From positions 3,251,501-3,315,500 of the forward strand of contig NZ_CP011058.1 in NCBI RefSeq assembly GCF_000961095.1: DNA of 64,000 bases. The letters are read 5' to 3'. The DNA is from Paenibacillus beijingensis. GTDB lineage: Bacteria > Bacillota > Bacilli > Paenibacillales > Paenibacillaceae. The notes below the pieces were generated by a model that ran no database searches, had not been told where the DNA came from, and was given only the letters and a program-made list of their open reading frames with translations. Position 1 is the stretch's first letter. Every line of letters starts with the position of its first letter. This document shows, piece after piece, positions 16,302 through 25,097 of the stretch. The translations under genes and the position numbers were made by a program.

Positions 16302-18620
16302 TTGTCGAAAATACTCAATCGGACAACAAGCGGCGGCAGATGGCGTAAGCGGCCGGACGGACCGGATAAAGTGGGCGGTAGGCTGGAGTATCTGACCGAC
16401 ATGACCGTACCCGGCATGCTCGTCGGACGGGTGCTGCGGAGCAGCCACCCTCACGCCCGGATCCGCTCGATCAACACGGCTAAGGCGCTCGGCCTTGCGG
16501 GCGTGCGCGCCGTTATTACGCATCAGGATGTTCCGGGGCTGAACCGCTTCGGCATCGCTTTTCCGCATCAGCCTGTTTTTTGCAGCGATGTGGCTCGCTA
16601 TATGGGAGACGCCATTGCAGCCGTTGCCGCAGACAGCGACGATATTGCCGAGCAGGCGCTTCGCCTGATCGAGGTCGATTATGAACCGCTGCCGGTGCTC
16701 AGCGATCCGGCTCTTGCGCTGAACGGGGATGCTCCGCTTCTTCACGAAGACGGCAATTTGCTGCACCGGTCGGAATACAAGTCCGGCAGTCCGGACGAAG
16801 GCTTCGCGAAGTGCACTCATATTATAGAAAATACGTATTTCACTCCGCGTCAAATGCATACGTACATGGAGACGGAGGGCGGCTTGTTCATCCCTGAGGC
16901 GAATGGGAATCTGACCGTATATTCGGCTACCCAGCACGGCCTGATGGACCGGATGCAGCTGTCGCGCATTCTTGCCAAGGCCGAGAACGAAATCCGCGTC
17001 ATCTCCAGCCCGATCGGCGGCTCCTTCGGAGGCAAAGACGAGCTGAACGTTCAACCGTACGGCGCGCTGCTTGCGCTTAAGACGGGACAGCCCGTGCGCA
17101 TTCACAATTCCAGAATGGAATCCATCCGCGCGGGGCTGAAGCGCCATCCGATGCGGATTACGATGAAGACGGGGATAGACGCGGAAGGCAAACTGATCGC
17201 CCACCGCGTCCATGTGCTTTCGGATACGGGTGCGTATGCGACGCTTGGCGCTGAGGTGCTGAACTTCGCGGTCGAGCACGTCATCGGACCTTACCTTTAT
17301 GAGCATGTGGAAGTCGAAGGCGTATCCGTTTATACAAACAACGGCGTTTCCGGCGAGTTCCGCGGGTTCGGCGGCAACCAGGCCATCTTTGCACTGGAAG
17401 GTCAAATGGACCGGCTGGCGGATGCGATCGGAATGGATCCGTGGGAATTCCGGGCGCTCAACCTCCGCCGCAGCGGCGATCCCGGCCCGCTCGGCCAGCC
17501 GATCGTACAAACCGACGGTGCGAAGCAGGTATGGGAGGCACTCGCAAACAGCGCGCTCTGGAAGGAGAAGCAGATATGCATCGGAACCGCATCGTCATCT
17601 GACGAGCCGTGGATCCGAACCGGTATCGGGGCCGCCATTACGATGCACGGCGCCGGACTCGGTTACGGCATTCCCGATCCGGCCGGCGGCATCATCCGGC
17701 TGGCGTCCGACGGGAAGATTGAAGCCGTATTCGGATATGAGGAATTCGGCCAGGGACTTATCGCCACGCTGGAGCAGATGCTGATGGAGCAGTTCGGGTT
17801 TGCGCCGGAAGACATCCGGATCATCATCGGCGACACCGATGTCGTGCCGGACAGCGGCTCCAGCACCGCTTCGCGGGCGACAAGCATGATGTGGATGGCG
17901 CTGAAGCGGCTGCATCCGGACGTGAATGCCGCGCTCAAGGCTTCTGCAGCTGCTATAGCGGGCGAAGCTGCAGACCGGCTGACTGTCGGCGCCGGCGGCA
18001 TATGGAAGGATGGACAGCTGCTGCTGACATACGGCGAGCTGGCCGCCAAACATGAGGGCGAGCCGATCAGCTGCTCCACGACGTTCAGCTACCCGACCAC
18101 ATCGGAAAAAAGGGTAGGCGCCCACTTCCTGTACACTTATGCCGCCGCAGCGGTCAAGGTGGAAGTAAACACGCTTACCGGGCGCGTCCGGGTCGTAGAC
18201 CAGTATCAGGCGATTGCGGCCGGACCGGTCGCCAATCCGCAAGGGTATTTGGGACAAATTGAAGGCGGCGGCGCAATGGCGCTCGGCTTCACGCTCTCGG
18301 AGGATGCCGTCATGGATACGGGCAGCCGTTACCGGACGCTCAATATGGACACGTACCTCGTTCCGACCATTGCCGATCAGAGCGATGTTACGGTGGAAGC
18401 GATCGAAGATTTGCCGGAAGGCGACAGCTACGGTCCCCGCGGAGTCGGCGAGATCGGTTCGGTTACGCTGGCGCCCGCCATTTGCGCAGCCGTTTATGAA
18501 GCGGTCGGCATTCGGGTGCAGAAGCTGCCGATTGAGCCGGAAATGATTCAGCAAATGCCATTTTTGACAGAAGAGGCGGTGAGCAAGGATGATCAACAAA
18601 CCGAATACCAGCACGGATAA
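16302..18620 (+). CDS. pucD: Xanthine dehydrogenase molybdopterin-binding subunit
   Basis: About 772 residues from a TTG at 16302, chosen because GGGAGG lies 6 bases before it; the frame also has an upstream TTG at 16287 that overlaps this site. It is the catalytic subunit that hydroxylates hypoxanthine/xanthine to urate at the Mo centre. Family landmarks are GGSFGGKDELNVQP (about residue 240), GEFRGFGGNQAIFALE (about 350), and GDTDVVPDSGSSTASR (about 510). RGVGEIGSVTLAPAICAAV near residue 715 contains the catalytic Glu. The last 32 bases overlap the Fe-S subunit gene. No obvious loss of conserved residues. Confidence 0.92.
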   Translation: MSKILNRTTSGGRWRKRPDGPDKVGGRLEYLTDMTVPGMLVGRVLRSSHPHARIRSINTAKALGLAGVRAVITHQDVPGLNRFGIAFPHQPVFCSDVARYMGDAIAAVAADSDDIAEQALRLIEVDYEPLPVLSDPALALNGDAPLLHEDGNLLHRSEYKSGSPDEGFAKCTHIIENTYFTPRQMHTYMETEGGLFIPEANGNLTVYSATQHGLMDRMQLSRILAKAENEIRVISSPIGGSFGGKDELNVQPYGALLALKTGQPVRIHNSRMESIRAGLKRHPMRITMKTGIDAEGKLIAHRVHVLSDTGAYATLGAEVLNFAVEHVIGPYLYEHVEVEGVSVYTNNGVSGEFRGFGGNQAIFALEGQMDRLADAIGMDPWEFRALNLRRSGDPGPLGQPIVQTDGAKQVWEALANSALWKEKQICIGTASSSDEPWIRTGIGAAITMHGAGLGYGIPDPAGGIIRLASDGKIEAVFGYEEFGQGLIATLEQMLMEQFGFAPEDIRIIIGDTDVVPDSGSSTASRATSMMWMALKRLHPDVNAALKASAAAIAGEAADRLTVGAGGIWKDGQLLLTYGELAAKHEGEPISCSTTFSYPTTSEKRVGAHFLYTYAAAAVKVEVNTLTGRVRVVDQYQAIAAGPVANPQGYLGQIEGGGAMALGFTLSEDAVMDTGSRYRTLNMDTYLVPTIADQSDVTVEAIEDLPEGDSYGPRGVGEIGSVTLAPAICAAVYEAVGIRVQKLPIEPEMIQQMPFLTEEAVSKDDQQTEYQHG

Positions 18621-19155
18621 GCAGGAAACAAGCGCATCTGTGGCGGCAACCGAGGTGACCCCATCCAAGCAAACGGCTGAGTACGAACTGAAATGCGAAA
18701 TTAACGGTGTGCCGGTGTCAACGGCAACCGAGCCTTCGCGTCGATTGCTGCACATTCTTCGCGACGATTTGGGGCTGACGGGAACGAAGCGGTCGTGCGA
18801 GATCGGCCGCTGCGGTGCATGCATGGTGCTGATGGACGGCAAACCGGTCAATTCGTGTCTGACGATGGCCTACCAATGCGAAGGGGCCAGCATTACGACC
18901 ATTGAAGGGCTGACCGACGCGAGATCGGAGAGGATTAAGGAAGCTTTCCTGCAAGAAGGCGGCTTCCAGTGCGGATATTGCACGCCGGGCATGGTCGTCT
19001 CGACCAAGGCGCTGCTGGATGACAATCCGTGCCCGGGTCGGGCGGAGATCGAAGAAGGATTAAGCGGCAATATTTGCCGCTGCACCGGCTACGGCGGTAT
19101 CGTCAGGGCGGTATGCCGGGCAGCGGAACTGGAGGGTGAGGAACGTGGGCAATAA
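18589..19155 (+). CDS. pucE: Xanthine dehydrogenase 2Fe-2S subunit
   Basis: 188 residues with two 2Fe-2S sites. A plant-type ferredoxin domain has Cys-x4-Cys-x2-Cys (SCEIGRCGAC) and a further Cys (VNSC). A C-terminal helical domain has CGYCTPGM and CRCTGY. The first about 30 residues (Ser/Thr/Lys-rich) are longer than in typical homologues, and translation may also begin inside; the annotated ATG lies within the end of the Mo-subunit gene. It transfers electrons from the Mo centre to FAD. A GAGG-containing stretch lies near the start. Confidence 0.92.
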   Translation: MINKPNTSTDKQETSASVAATEVTPSKQTAEYELKCEINGVPVSTATEPSRRLLHILRDDLGLTGTKRSCEIGRCGACMVLMDGKPVNSCLTMAYQCEGASITTIEGLTDARSERIKEAFLQEGGFQCGYCTPGMVVSTKALLDDNPCPGRAEIEEGLSGNICRCTGYGGIVRAVCRAAELEGEERGQ

Positions 19156-19639
19156 CATCGGCGGATTTGACCATCTTTTTTACTTGCGGCGGGCGATCGA
19201 GATTTCCAAGGCTGCCCGGGCAGCCGGCAATACGCCGTTCGGCAGCCTGCTCGTCGACAAGGAAGGCAATATTTTGCTGGAGCAGGGTAACATCGAAATT
19301 ACCGAATCGAACTGTACCGGCCATGCGGAGACGACGCTGATGGAAGCGGCCTCCAAGAAGTACTCCAAAGCTTTTTTGTGGGACTGCACGCTGTACACGT
19401 CCGTCGAACCTTGTGCGATGTGCGCCGGCTCCATCTACTGGGGCAACGTCGGCAGTGTCGTTTACGGCATGTCGGAAAAAAAATTGCTGGAGATTACCGG
19501 CAGCAACGAACAAAATCCGTCGTTTGACTTACCATGCCGCGAAGTGTTCGCAAGAGGCCAGAAGCCGGTAACGGTGATCGGTCCTTTTCCCGAAATCGTG
19601 GATGAGGTAATCGCGGCACATGAGGGGTATTGGACATGA
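19145..19639 (+). CDS. guaD: Nucleoside/guanine deaminase (cytidine-deaminase fold)
   Basis: 164 residues from GTG 19145, preceded by GGAGGGTGAGG; an alternative GTG at 19136 sits too close to that site. GHAETTLM carries the zinc His and the catalytic Glu, and VEPCAMCAGSIYW the two zinc cysteines. The size and the purine-degradation setting fit guanine deaminase (guanine to xanthine), which would feed xanthine dehydrogenase just upstream. Adenosine or tRNA deaminase activity cannot be excluded from sequence alone. It overlaps pucE by 11 bases and the next gene by 4 bases (ATGA). Confidence 0.82.
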   Translation: MGNNIGGFDHLFYLRRAIEISKAARAAGNTPFGSLLVDKEGNILLEQGNIEITESNCTGHAETTLMEAASKKYSKAFLWDCTLYTSVEPCAMCAGSIYWGNVGSVVYGMSEKKLLEITGSNEQNPSFDLPCREVFARGQKPVTVIGPFPEIVDEVIAAHEGYWT

Positions 19640-20136
19640 CGATCACATTGAAGCAGTTGAATGAAATGAGCAAGGAGCAGTTTGCGGAAGCGCTCGGCAG
19701 CATTTTCGAGCATTCGCCGTGGGTGGCGGAGGCGGCGCACGGCAGCGGGCCGTTCGCCTCGGTGGAGGAGCTGCACAGCAGGATGGTCGAGGCGGCCAAG
19801 AACGCGCCGGAGGAAAAGGTGCTGGCGCTGCTGCGGTCGCATCCGGATTTGGCGACGAGGCTGGCGATGACCGATTATTCCGTTTCCGAGCAAAAAGGGG
19901 CGGGCCTCGACCAGCTCAGCCCGGAGGAGTTCGAAACGTTTTCGTCGCTTAACCGCGAATATGTCGGGAAGTTCGGGTTCCCGTTTATTTTGGCGGTGCG
20001 CGGCAAAAACAAGGACGACATCCTGGCGTCGCTGCGGCAGCGGATTCACTACGACCGGGCGCAGGAATGGAACGAGGCGCTCGCCCAAATCGCGCGCATC
20101 ACCGGCTTCAGGCTTGCAGATCTCGTCCAGGCGTAA
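19636..20136 (+). CDS. uraD: OHCU decarboxylase
   Basis: 166 residues. It decarboxylates 2-oxo-4-hydroxy-4-carboxy-5-ureidoimidazoline to (S)-allantoin. Landmarks are LGSIFEHSPWVAE near the N-terminus, LRSHPDLATR (His of the active site) near residue 75, and FGFPFILAVRGKNKDDIL near residue 115. In B. subtilis this domain is the N-terminal half of PucL and is fused to urate oxidase. Here it ends alone at TAA 20134-20136. Oddly, the same frame stays open for 49 further codons after that stop, up to 20286, in a region where a fusion partner would lie. Confidence 0.9.
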   Translation: MTITLKQLNEMSKEQFAEALGSIFEHSPWVAEAAHGSGPFASVEELHSRMVEAAKNAPEEKVLALLRSHPDLATRLAMTDYSVSEQKGAGLDQLSPEEFETFSSLNREYVGKFGFPFILAVRGKNKDDILASLRQRIHYDRAQEWNEALAQIARITGFRLADLVQA

Positions 20137-20286
20137 CGGTACCAAGGACAGAACCTGCAAGTTGGAACGGGCGGCATGGCGCTTTATAATGAAAAAGGCA
20201 AAGTCCTTACGGGCAGCGACATTACTTTTTTTGTCCAGAATGTGAATGGCCGCCGCTTAATCAGCGGCGGGACTAGGGGGAATTAA
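20137..20286 (+). other. Open in-frame stretch after uraD, possible remnant
   Basis: Directly after the uraD stop, the same frame reads on for 49 codons (RYQGQNLQVGTGG, then MALYNEKGKVLTGSDITFFV) and ends 3 bases before uraH. An internal ATG at 20176 has no ribosome binding site. I do not recognise the sequence, and it does not resemble urate oxidase as I know it. It may be chance, or what remains of a fused domain. Confidence 0.25.
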
Positions 20287-20289
20287 CGT

Positions 20290-20655
20290 ATGAGCGGGCG
20301 TTTGACGACTCATGTATTGGATACGGCGCACGGCAAGCCGGCCGGCGGCATGAAGCTGCAGCTGTGGAAGCTGGCGGAAGGTTCCGCGCCCGAGCTGCTC
20401 GGCGAAGCGCGCACGAACGACGACGGCCGGCTGGAGGCGCCGCTGCTGCAGGCGGAAACGATGGTTCCTGGCGGGTACGAGCTTGTGTTTTTCGCGGGCG
20501 ATTATTTCCGGGAACTGGCAGCCGCTGCCGGAGTGCCGGCACTCGATTTTCTGGATCTCATTCCGGTGCGCTTCAACATTAGCGAGCCCGGCCAGCATTA
20601 CCATGTGCCGCTGCTCGTCGCTCCCGGCGGCTACAGCACGTACCGCGGAAGCTAG
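20290..20655 (+). CDS. uraH: 5-hydroxyisourate hydrolase (transthyretin-like)
   Basis: 121 residues, the full length of the family. It hydrolyses 5-hydroxyisourate to OHCU, the substrate of UraD. LTTHVLDTAHGKPA at the N-terminus and the C-terminal tetrapeptide YRGS are the diagnostic signatures that separate it from true transthyretin. The conserved HYHVPLLVAPGGYSTYRGS-type end is present (QHYHVPLLVAPGGYS). An AGGGGG site lies 9 bases before the ATG. It is known as pucM in B. subtilis. Confidence 0.94.
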   Translation: MSGRLTTHVLDTAHGKPAGGMKLQLWKLAEGSAPELLGEARTNDDGRLEAPLLQAETMVPGGYELVFFAGDYFRELAAAAGVPALDFLDLIPVRFNISEPGQHYHVPLLVAPGGYSTYRGS

Positions 20656-20742
20656 TCTTTGTTGAACACTCATCGCATCGCGCAAGCGAATTTTGATGAA
20701 TGGCGGCGGAAACGAGGTCTTCATTGCCGCCGTGCCTGAAAC

Positions 20743-20779
20743 CGAATAACGAGTGAAGCAGGTATTATTCGTTGTTTTT
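20743..20779 (+). terminator. Weak terminator-like hairpin after uraH
   Basis: CGAATAA (20743-20749) pairs with TTATTCG (20765-20771), followed by TTGTTTTT. The stem is short and AT-rich, so the effect is uncertain. Confidence 0.4.
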
Positions 20780-20845
20780 ATAAATGCGGTGATAAGATAG
20801 CGGAGCGGCTGGTTTGGAGCTGTAGAAGCGACAGCGTTCGTTTTT

Positions 20846-20898
20846 GTCCCCGGATTCTAACCCTGTTAAGGGTTTATAGAATCTGAGAATCCGGGGAC
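20846..20898 (+). other. Long perfect stem with inner hairpin ahead of allantoinase
   Basis: In the 335-base gap between uraH and allB, the 13-base arm GTCCCCGGATTCT (20846-20858) pairs perfectly with AGAATCCGGGGAC (20886-20898) and encloses the hairpin AACCCT-GTTA-AGGGTT. A second AGAATC at 20878-20883 could compete for the left arm. No T-run follows. It may be a regulatory or stabilising RNA structure. Confidence 0.55.
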
Positions 20899-20990
20899 GG
20901 AGGCGATCGGAAGCCCAAACCAGCCGCGCAGCGTGGCCTCATTCACCGAACTTTTAAAAATCCGAGTTAGCTGCGAAAGGAGAGCACCTT

Positions 20991-22391
20991 ATGTCAGAGC
21001 GGTTTGATACGATCATACGCGGCGGGCTCGTCGTTCTGGAAGGCCGGGATGAGCCGGTTAAGCTCGATATCGGCATCAAAGACGGCAAAATCGCCGAACT
21101 GGCTCCGCGCTTGGAAGGAGAAAGCGCGTCCGAGCTGAATGCGGAAGGAAAAATCGTGCTCCCGGGCGGCATCGATATGCACGTTCATTTCAACGAGCCG
21201 GGCATGAGCCACTGGGAAGGATTCCCTACCGGCTCGGCGTCGCTTGCGGCGGGAGGTTTTACCGCTTACGCGGATATGCCGCTGAACGGGCTGCCGCCTA
21301 CTGTCGATATTCCCGCACTGAATATGAAAGCGGAGCTCGCCGCCGGGCGTTCGGCGGTGGATTACGCGTTCTGGGGCGGCCTCGTGCCGGGCAAGCTCGA
21401 TCAGCTCGAGGCTTTGGCGGAAGCCGGCGTGATCGCCTTTAAGGCGTTTATGTCCAGTCCCGGAGGCGAAGGCGAAGGCCGGTTCACCGAGGTGGACGAA
21501 CTGACGCTTTACCGGGGGATGGAGCGGATCGCTTCCTTCGGCGGCATTCTTGCGCTGCATGCCGAGAACGATGCGCTCACTTCGCTGCTGGCGCAGGAGG
21601 CGATTGCCGCGGGCCGGACGGGCGCCCTCGATTATGCGGCGTCAAGGCCGCCGGTGGCGGAGCTCGAGGCGGTCAACCGCGCGCTCTTTTATGCGCAGCA
21701 GACCGGATGCAAGCTGCATTTTGTCCATATCAGCACTCCGGAAGCGATCGACCTGATCGATTCCGCGAAAAAAAGCGGCATGGACGTGACGAACGAGACG
21801 TGCCCTCATTATTTGATCTTGACGGAGAAGGATATGGAGCGGCTTGGGCCTGTTGCCAAATGCGCGCCGCCGCTGCGCGATTCCGACCGGGTTGAAGCGA
21901 TGTGGGAGCGGCTGGCGGCCGGCAAGATCGACATGGTCACCTCCGATCATTCCCCTTGCACGACGGAGCTGAAGGACCCGACCGGGAAAACGTTTTTCGA
22001 CAGCTGGGGCGGCATTTCTGGCGCTCAAAGCTCGCTGGAGCTGCTGTTCCACGAAGGCGTCAACCGGCGCAAGCTTCCGGTGGGACTGCTCGCGCGGGTA
22101 TTCTCGGAAGGACCGGCGCGCCGTTTCGGCCTTTACCCGGCCAAAGGCGCGATCGCGAAAGGATTCGACGCCGATCTGGCGATTATCGATCCGAATGAAA
22201 GCTATATGCTGACTGCGGAGCGGCTGCTGTACCGGAACCGCCACAGCCCGTACACGGGCATGGAATTTTCGTGCCGGGTAAGTGCGACGCTCTGCAGGGG
22301 ACAGCTTGTATATACAGCCGAAGACGGAATCGTGAAAGCTGCGGGCGGCGCCCGCCTTTCCGTTAAGCCGGGCAAGGCGTTGAAAGTATAA
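20991..22391 (+). CDS. allB: Allantoinase
   Basis: 466 residues, a cyclic amidohydrolase that opens allantoin to allantoate. Metal ligands are visible in GGIDMHVHFNEPG (HxH, about residue 60), in FKAFMSSPGG (Lys carboxylated in this family, about residue 150), in LHAEND, in KLHFVHIST and in TSDHSPC (Asp, about residue 320). The motif HFNEPG followed by SHWEGFPTGS distinguishes allantoinases from dihydropyrimidinases. AAAGGAG lies upstream of the ATG. Equivalent to pucH of B. subtilis. Confidence 0.93.
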   Translation: MSERFDTIIRGGLVVLEGRDEPVKLDIGIKDGKIAELAPRLEGESASELNAEGKIVLPGGIDMHVHFNEPGMSHWEGFPTGSASLAAGGFTAYADMPLNGLPPTVDIPALNMKAELAAGRSAVDYAFWGGLVPGKLDQLEALAEAGVIAFKAFMSSPGGEGEGRFTEVDELTLYRGMERIASFGGILALHAENDALTSLLAQEAIAAGRTGALDYAASRPPVAELEAVNRALFYAQQTGCKLHFVHISTPEAIDLIDSAKKSGMDVTNETCPHYLILTEKDMERLGPVAKCAPPLRDSDRVEAMWERLAAGKIDMVTSDHSPCTTELKDPTGKTFFDSWGGISGAQSSLELLFHEGVNRRKLPVGLLARVFSEGPARRFGLYPAKGAIAKGFDADLAIIDPNESYMLTAERLLYRNRHSPYTGMEFSCRVSATLCRGQLVYTAEDGIVKAAGGARLSVKPGKALKV

Positions 22392-22404
22392 GGAGGCAGA
22401 TACA

Positions 22405-23856
22405 GTGCGGACGGAGAACGCAAAGTCGGCTTCGGCCGTAATGATGAAGCTGCTGGAGGAAATGGCGCTGTTCAGCGCGGATGCGGAACGTGCAGACGGA
22501 GGCGCGGGTGCTGTTTCTAAAGCGGCTGAAGGCAAAGATCCGGGCAGCCGGGAGACAGACTCGGCCGTACATGCGGCATCCGGCGGGACGTCGTCCACGG
22601 GATTGGTGTCCGGAGGGAACAAGCCCCAAAGTCCGGTCGTTACAACCGGACAGGCGCCCGCCGGCAGCGGTCCAAACGAAGAACGCGGCCGCGGCGTAAC
22701 GCGGCTGCTCTACACCGGAGCCTGGCGCGAGGCGCAGCATTATTTGGCCGAGCGGATGCGCGAATTCGGGCTGACGGCAAGGTTCGACCGGGTCGGCAAT
22801 TTGTACGGTCGGCTGCAGGGGACGGATCCCGCAAGCAAGGTGATCCTGACCGGCTCGCACATCGATACGGTACGTTCCGGCGGCCATTACGACGGGGCGT
22901 ACGGCATCGCGGCCGGTATTGCGGCGCTCGTATCGCTTAAGGAGCGGTTCGGTCCGCCGCGGCGGACGCTTGAGGTCGTGTCGCTGTGCGAGGAGGAAGG
23001 GAGCCGCTTTCCGCTCTCTTACTGGGGCTCGGGCAATGCGACCGGCGTCTACGACTTGCGCAGCGCGGCGACCTATGCCGATCCGGACGGCGTCACGATG
23101 CAGGCGGCGATGGAAGCGTCCGGTTTCGGAGCGGACGCGCAGCCGGACCCGCTGCGGGACGATTTGGAAGCGTTCGTGGAGGCGCATATCGAGCAGGGCG
23201 TCATTCTCGAGCGCACCGGCGAGCGGATCGGCATCGTGAGCGCGATTGTCGGCCAGCGGCGTTATACGCTTACGCTGGAGGGAGAAGCGAACCATGCGGG
23301 TACGACCCCGATGACGATGCGCCAGGATGCGCTCGCCGGTACGGCCGAGATGATGCTGGCGGCCGAAACGGAAGCGCTCCGCCACGGCGAACCGCTCGTC
23401 GCTACGATCGGGCGCTTGAACGTAAAGCCGAACACGCCGAACGTCGTGCCGGGAGCTGTCAGCTTTACACTCGATGTCCGGCATTCGGACGAAGCGGAGC
23501 TGTCGGCCTTTTGCGAGCTTCTGCTCGGCCAGTTCGAAGCGATCGCCGCGAAGCGGTCGCTGAAGCTTACTTGCGATTTATGGATGAATGCCAAACCCGC
23601 TCCGATGGACGAAGAGCTGTCGGGCCGGCTTCAGAGCATTTGCGCAGCGAAAGGCATGGCGCACCGCACGATGGTAAGCGGCGCCGGACACGATGCGCAG
23701 CTGTTCAGCGCCGTATGCCCGACCGCAATGCTGTTCGTGCCGAGCCGACGGGGCATCAGCCATTCCCCGGACGAATATTCGTCGCCGGAAGCGCTGGCGG
23801 ACGGACTCGGCGTTTTGACGGAGTTACTATATCAACTGGCTTATGAGGAGCGATAA
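22405..23856 (+). CDS. allC: Allantoate amidohydrolase with N-terminal insert
   Basis: 483 residues from GTG 22405 (AAGGAGG upstream). It is an M20-type metalloenzyme that hydrolyses allantoate to ureidoglycine, CO2 and ammonia. TGSHIDTVRSGG (about residue 150), CEEEGSRFP (about 194), EAHIEQG (about 260) and GAGHDAQLFS (about 430) carry the metal and catalytic residues. Relatives have about 410 residues; the excess is a roughly 65-residue Gly/Ser/Ala/Pro-rich stretch at about 25-92, inserted between the first helix and the RGVTRLLYT strand. The insert looks disordered and leaves the catalytic core intact. Equivalent to pucF. Confidence 0.92.
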   Translation: MRTENAKSASAVMMKLLEEMALFSADAERADGGAGAVSKAAEGKDPGSRETDSAVHAASGGTSSTGLVSGGNKPQSPVVTTGQAPAGSGPNEERGRGVTRLLYTGAWREAQHYLAERMREFGLTARFDRVGNLYGRLQGTDPASKVILTGSHIDTVRSGGHYDGAYGIAAGIAALVSLKERFGPPRRTLEVVSLCEEEGSRFPLSYWGSGNATGVYDLRSAATYADPDGVTMQAAMEASGFGADAQPDPLRDDLEAFVEAHIEQGVILERTGERIGIVSAIVGQRRYTLTLEGEANHAGTTPMTMRQDALAGTAEMMLAAETEALRHGEPLVATIGRLNVKPNTPNVVPGAVSFTLDVRHSDEAELSAFCELLLGQFEAIAAKRSLKLTCDLWMNAKPAPMDEELSGRLQSICAAKGMAHRTMVSGAGHDAQLFSAVCPTAMLFVPSRRGISHSPDEYSSPEALADGLGVLTELLYQLAYEER

Positions 23857-23858
23857 GA

Positions 23859-25091
23859 ATGAAACGATTCGGTGATCTGGCCCCGTCGCTGCGGACCATT
23901 ATGACACCTGGGCCGGTGGAGGTCGATCCGCGCGTGCTGCGGGCGATGTCCTTTCCGATTTTGGGGCAATTCGACCCCGAATTTACGGCCATCATGAATG
24001 AAACGATGGAGATGCTCAGAGAGCTTTTTCAGACGAAAAATAAATGGGCGTTTCCCGTCGACGGCACATCCCGTTCCGGGATTGAGGCGGTGCTGACGGG
24101 ACTGATCGAGCCCGGAGACAAAGTGCTCATTCCGATCTACGGCCGCTTCGGCTATCTGCTGCAGGAAATCGCCCAGCGGTGCGGCGCCGAAGTCGTGACG
24201 ATAACGAAGCCTTGGGGATCCGTATTCGAGCCGGCCGAGGTTATCGAGGCGCTTGATCTGCATCAACCGGATCTGCTCGCGATCGTGCACGGGGAAACGT
24301 CGACCGGCCGCGTGCAGCCGCTCGCCGAAATCGGCAAGGCGTGCCGCCAGCGCGACATTCTGATCGCGGTCGACGCGGTTGCGACGATCGGCGGCGTGCC
24401 GGTTGAGACGGATGCATGGTGCCTGGATGCGGTGATCGGCGGCGCGCAAAAGTGTCTGTCCGTACCGTCCGGCATGGCTCCGGTCACGTACAATGAACGC
24501 GTCGAGCGCAAGTTGCTGGCGCGCAAACGGGTGGAAGCCGGTCTTCAAAGCGGCACGGAAGTTCCTGATGAGAACAGGCGGCCGATCATTCAGAGCAACT
24601 ATCTGGATTTGAGCCAGCTCCAGGATTACTGGGGACCGCAGCGGCTTAATCACCATACGGAAATGACATCGATGCTGTACGCGCTCCGCGAAGGTCTGCG
24701 GCTTGTGCTGGAAGAAGGACTGGAGGAGCGGTTCGCCCGCCACCGCCTGCACGAGAAGGCGCTTGTGGCCGGACTTGCGGCAATGGGTCTCGACTTTTAC
24801 GGTGACGAAAGCTGCAAGCTGACCGTCGTCACTTGCATTGCCATACCGGAGGGCATCGACGGGGAGTCGGTCCGTTCCATGCTGCTCGACCGCTTCGGCA
24901 TTGAAATCGCCAGCTCGTTCGGGCCGCTTAAAGGTAAAATATGGAGAATCGGAACGATGGGCTTTAGCTGCAACCAGAAAAATGTTCTTCATCTGCTCGG
25001 CGCACTGGAGGCGGTATTGATCCGCCACGGGCATTCGCTGCCCGCCGGAGCTGCGCTGCAGGCGGCATTGGAGATTTACGAAGGAGGATAG
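23859..25091 (+). CDS. pucG: (S)-ureidoglycine-glyoxylate aminotransferase
   Basis: 410 residues, a fold-type I PLP aminotransferase of the alanine-glyoxylate/PucG group. TPGPVEVDPRVLRAM at the N-terminus, GTSRSGIEA (PLP phosphate loop, about residue 67), VDAVATIGG (Asp stacking on PLP, about residue 168) and GGAQKCLSVPSG (Schiff-base Lys, about residue 198) are visible. PucG transfers the amino group of ureidoglycine to glyoxylate, giving oxalurate and glycine. The gene follows allC by 2 bases and precedes the GGT-like hydrolase by 6, so these clearly form one operon. Confidence 0.92.
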   Translation: MKRFGDLAPSLRTIMTPGPVEVDPRVLRAMSFPILGQFDPEFTAIMNETMEMLRELFQTKNKWAFPVDGTSRSGIEAVLTGLIEPGDKVLIPIYGRFGYLLQEIAQRCGAEVVTITKPWGSVFEPAEVIEALDLHQPDLLAIVHGETSTGRVQPLAEIGKACRQRDILIAVDAVATIGGVPVETDAWCLDAVIGGAQKCLSVPSGMAPVTYNERVERKLLARKRVEAGLQSGTEVPDENRRPIIQSNYLDLSQLQDYWGPQRLNHHTEMTSMLYALREGLRLVLEEGLEERFARHRLHEKALVAGLAAMGLDFYGDESCKLTVVTCIAIPEGIDGESVRSMLLDRFGIEIASSFGPLKGKIWRIGTMGFSCNQKNVLHLLGALEAVLIRHGHSLPAGAALQAALEIYEGG

Positions 25092-25097
25092 CCCGAA

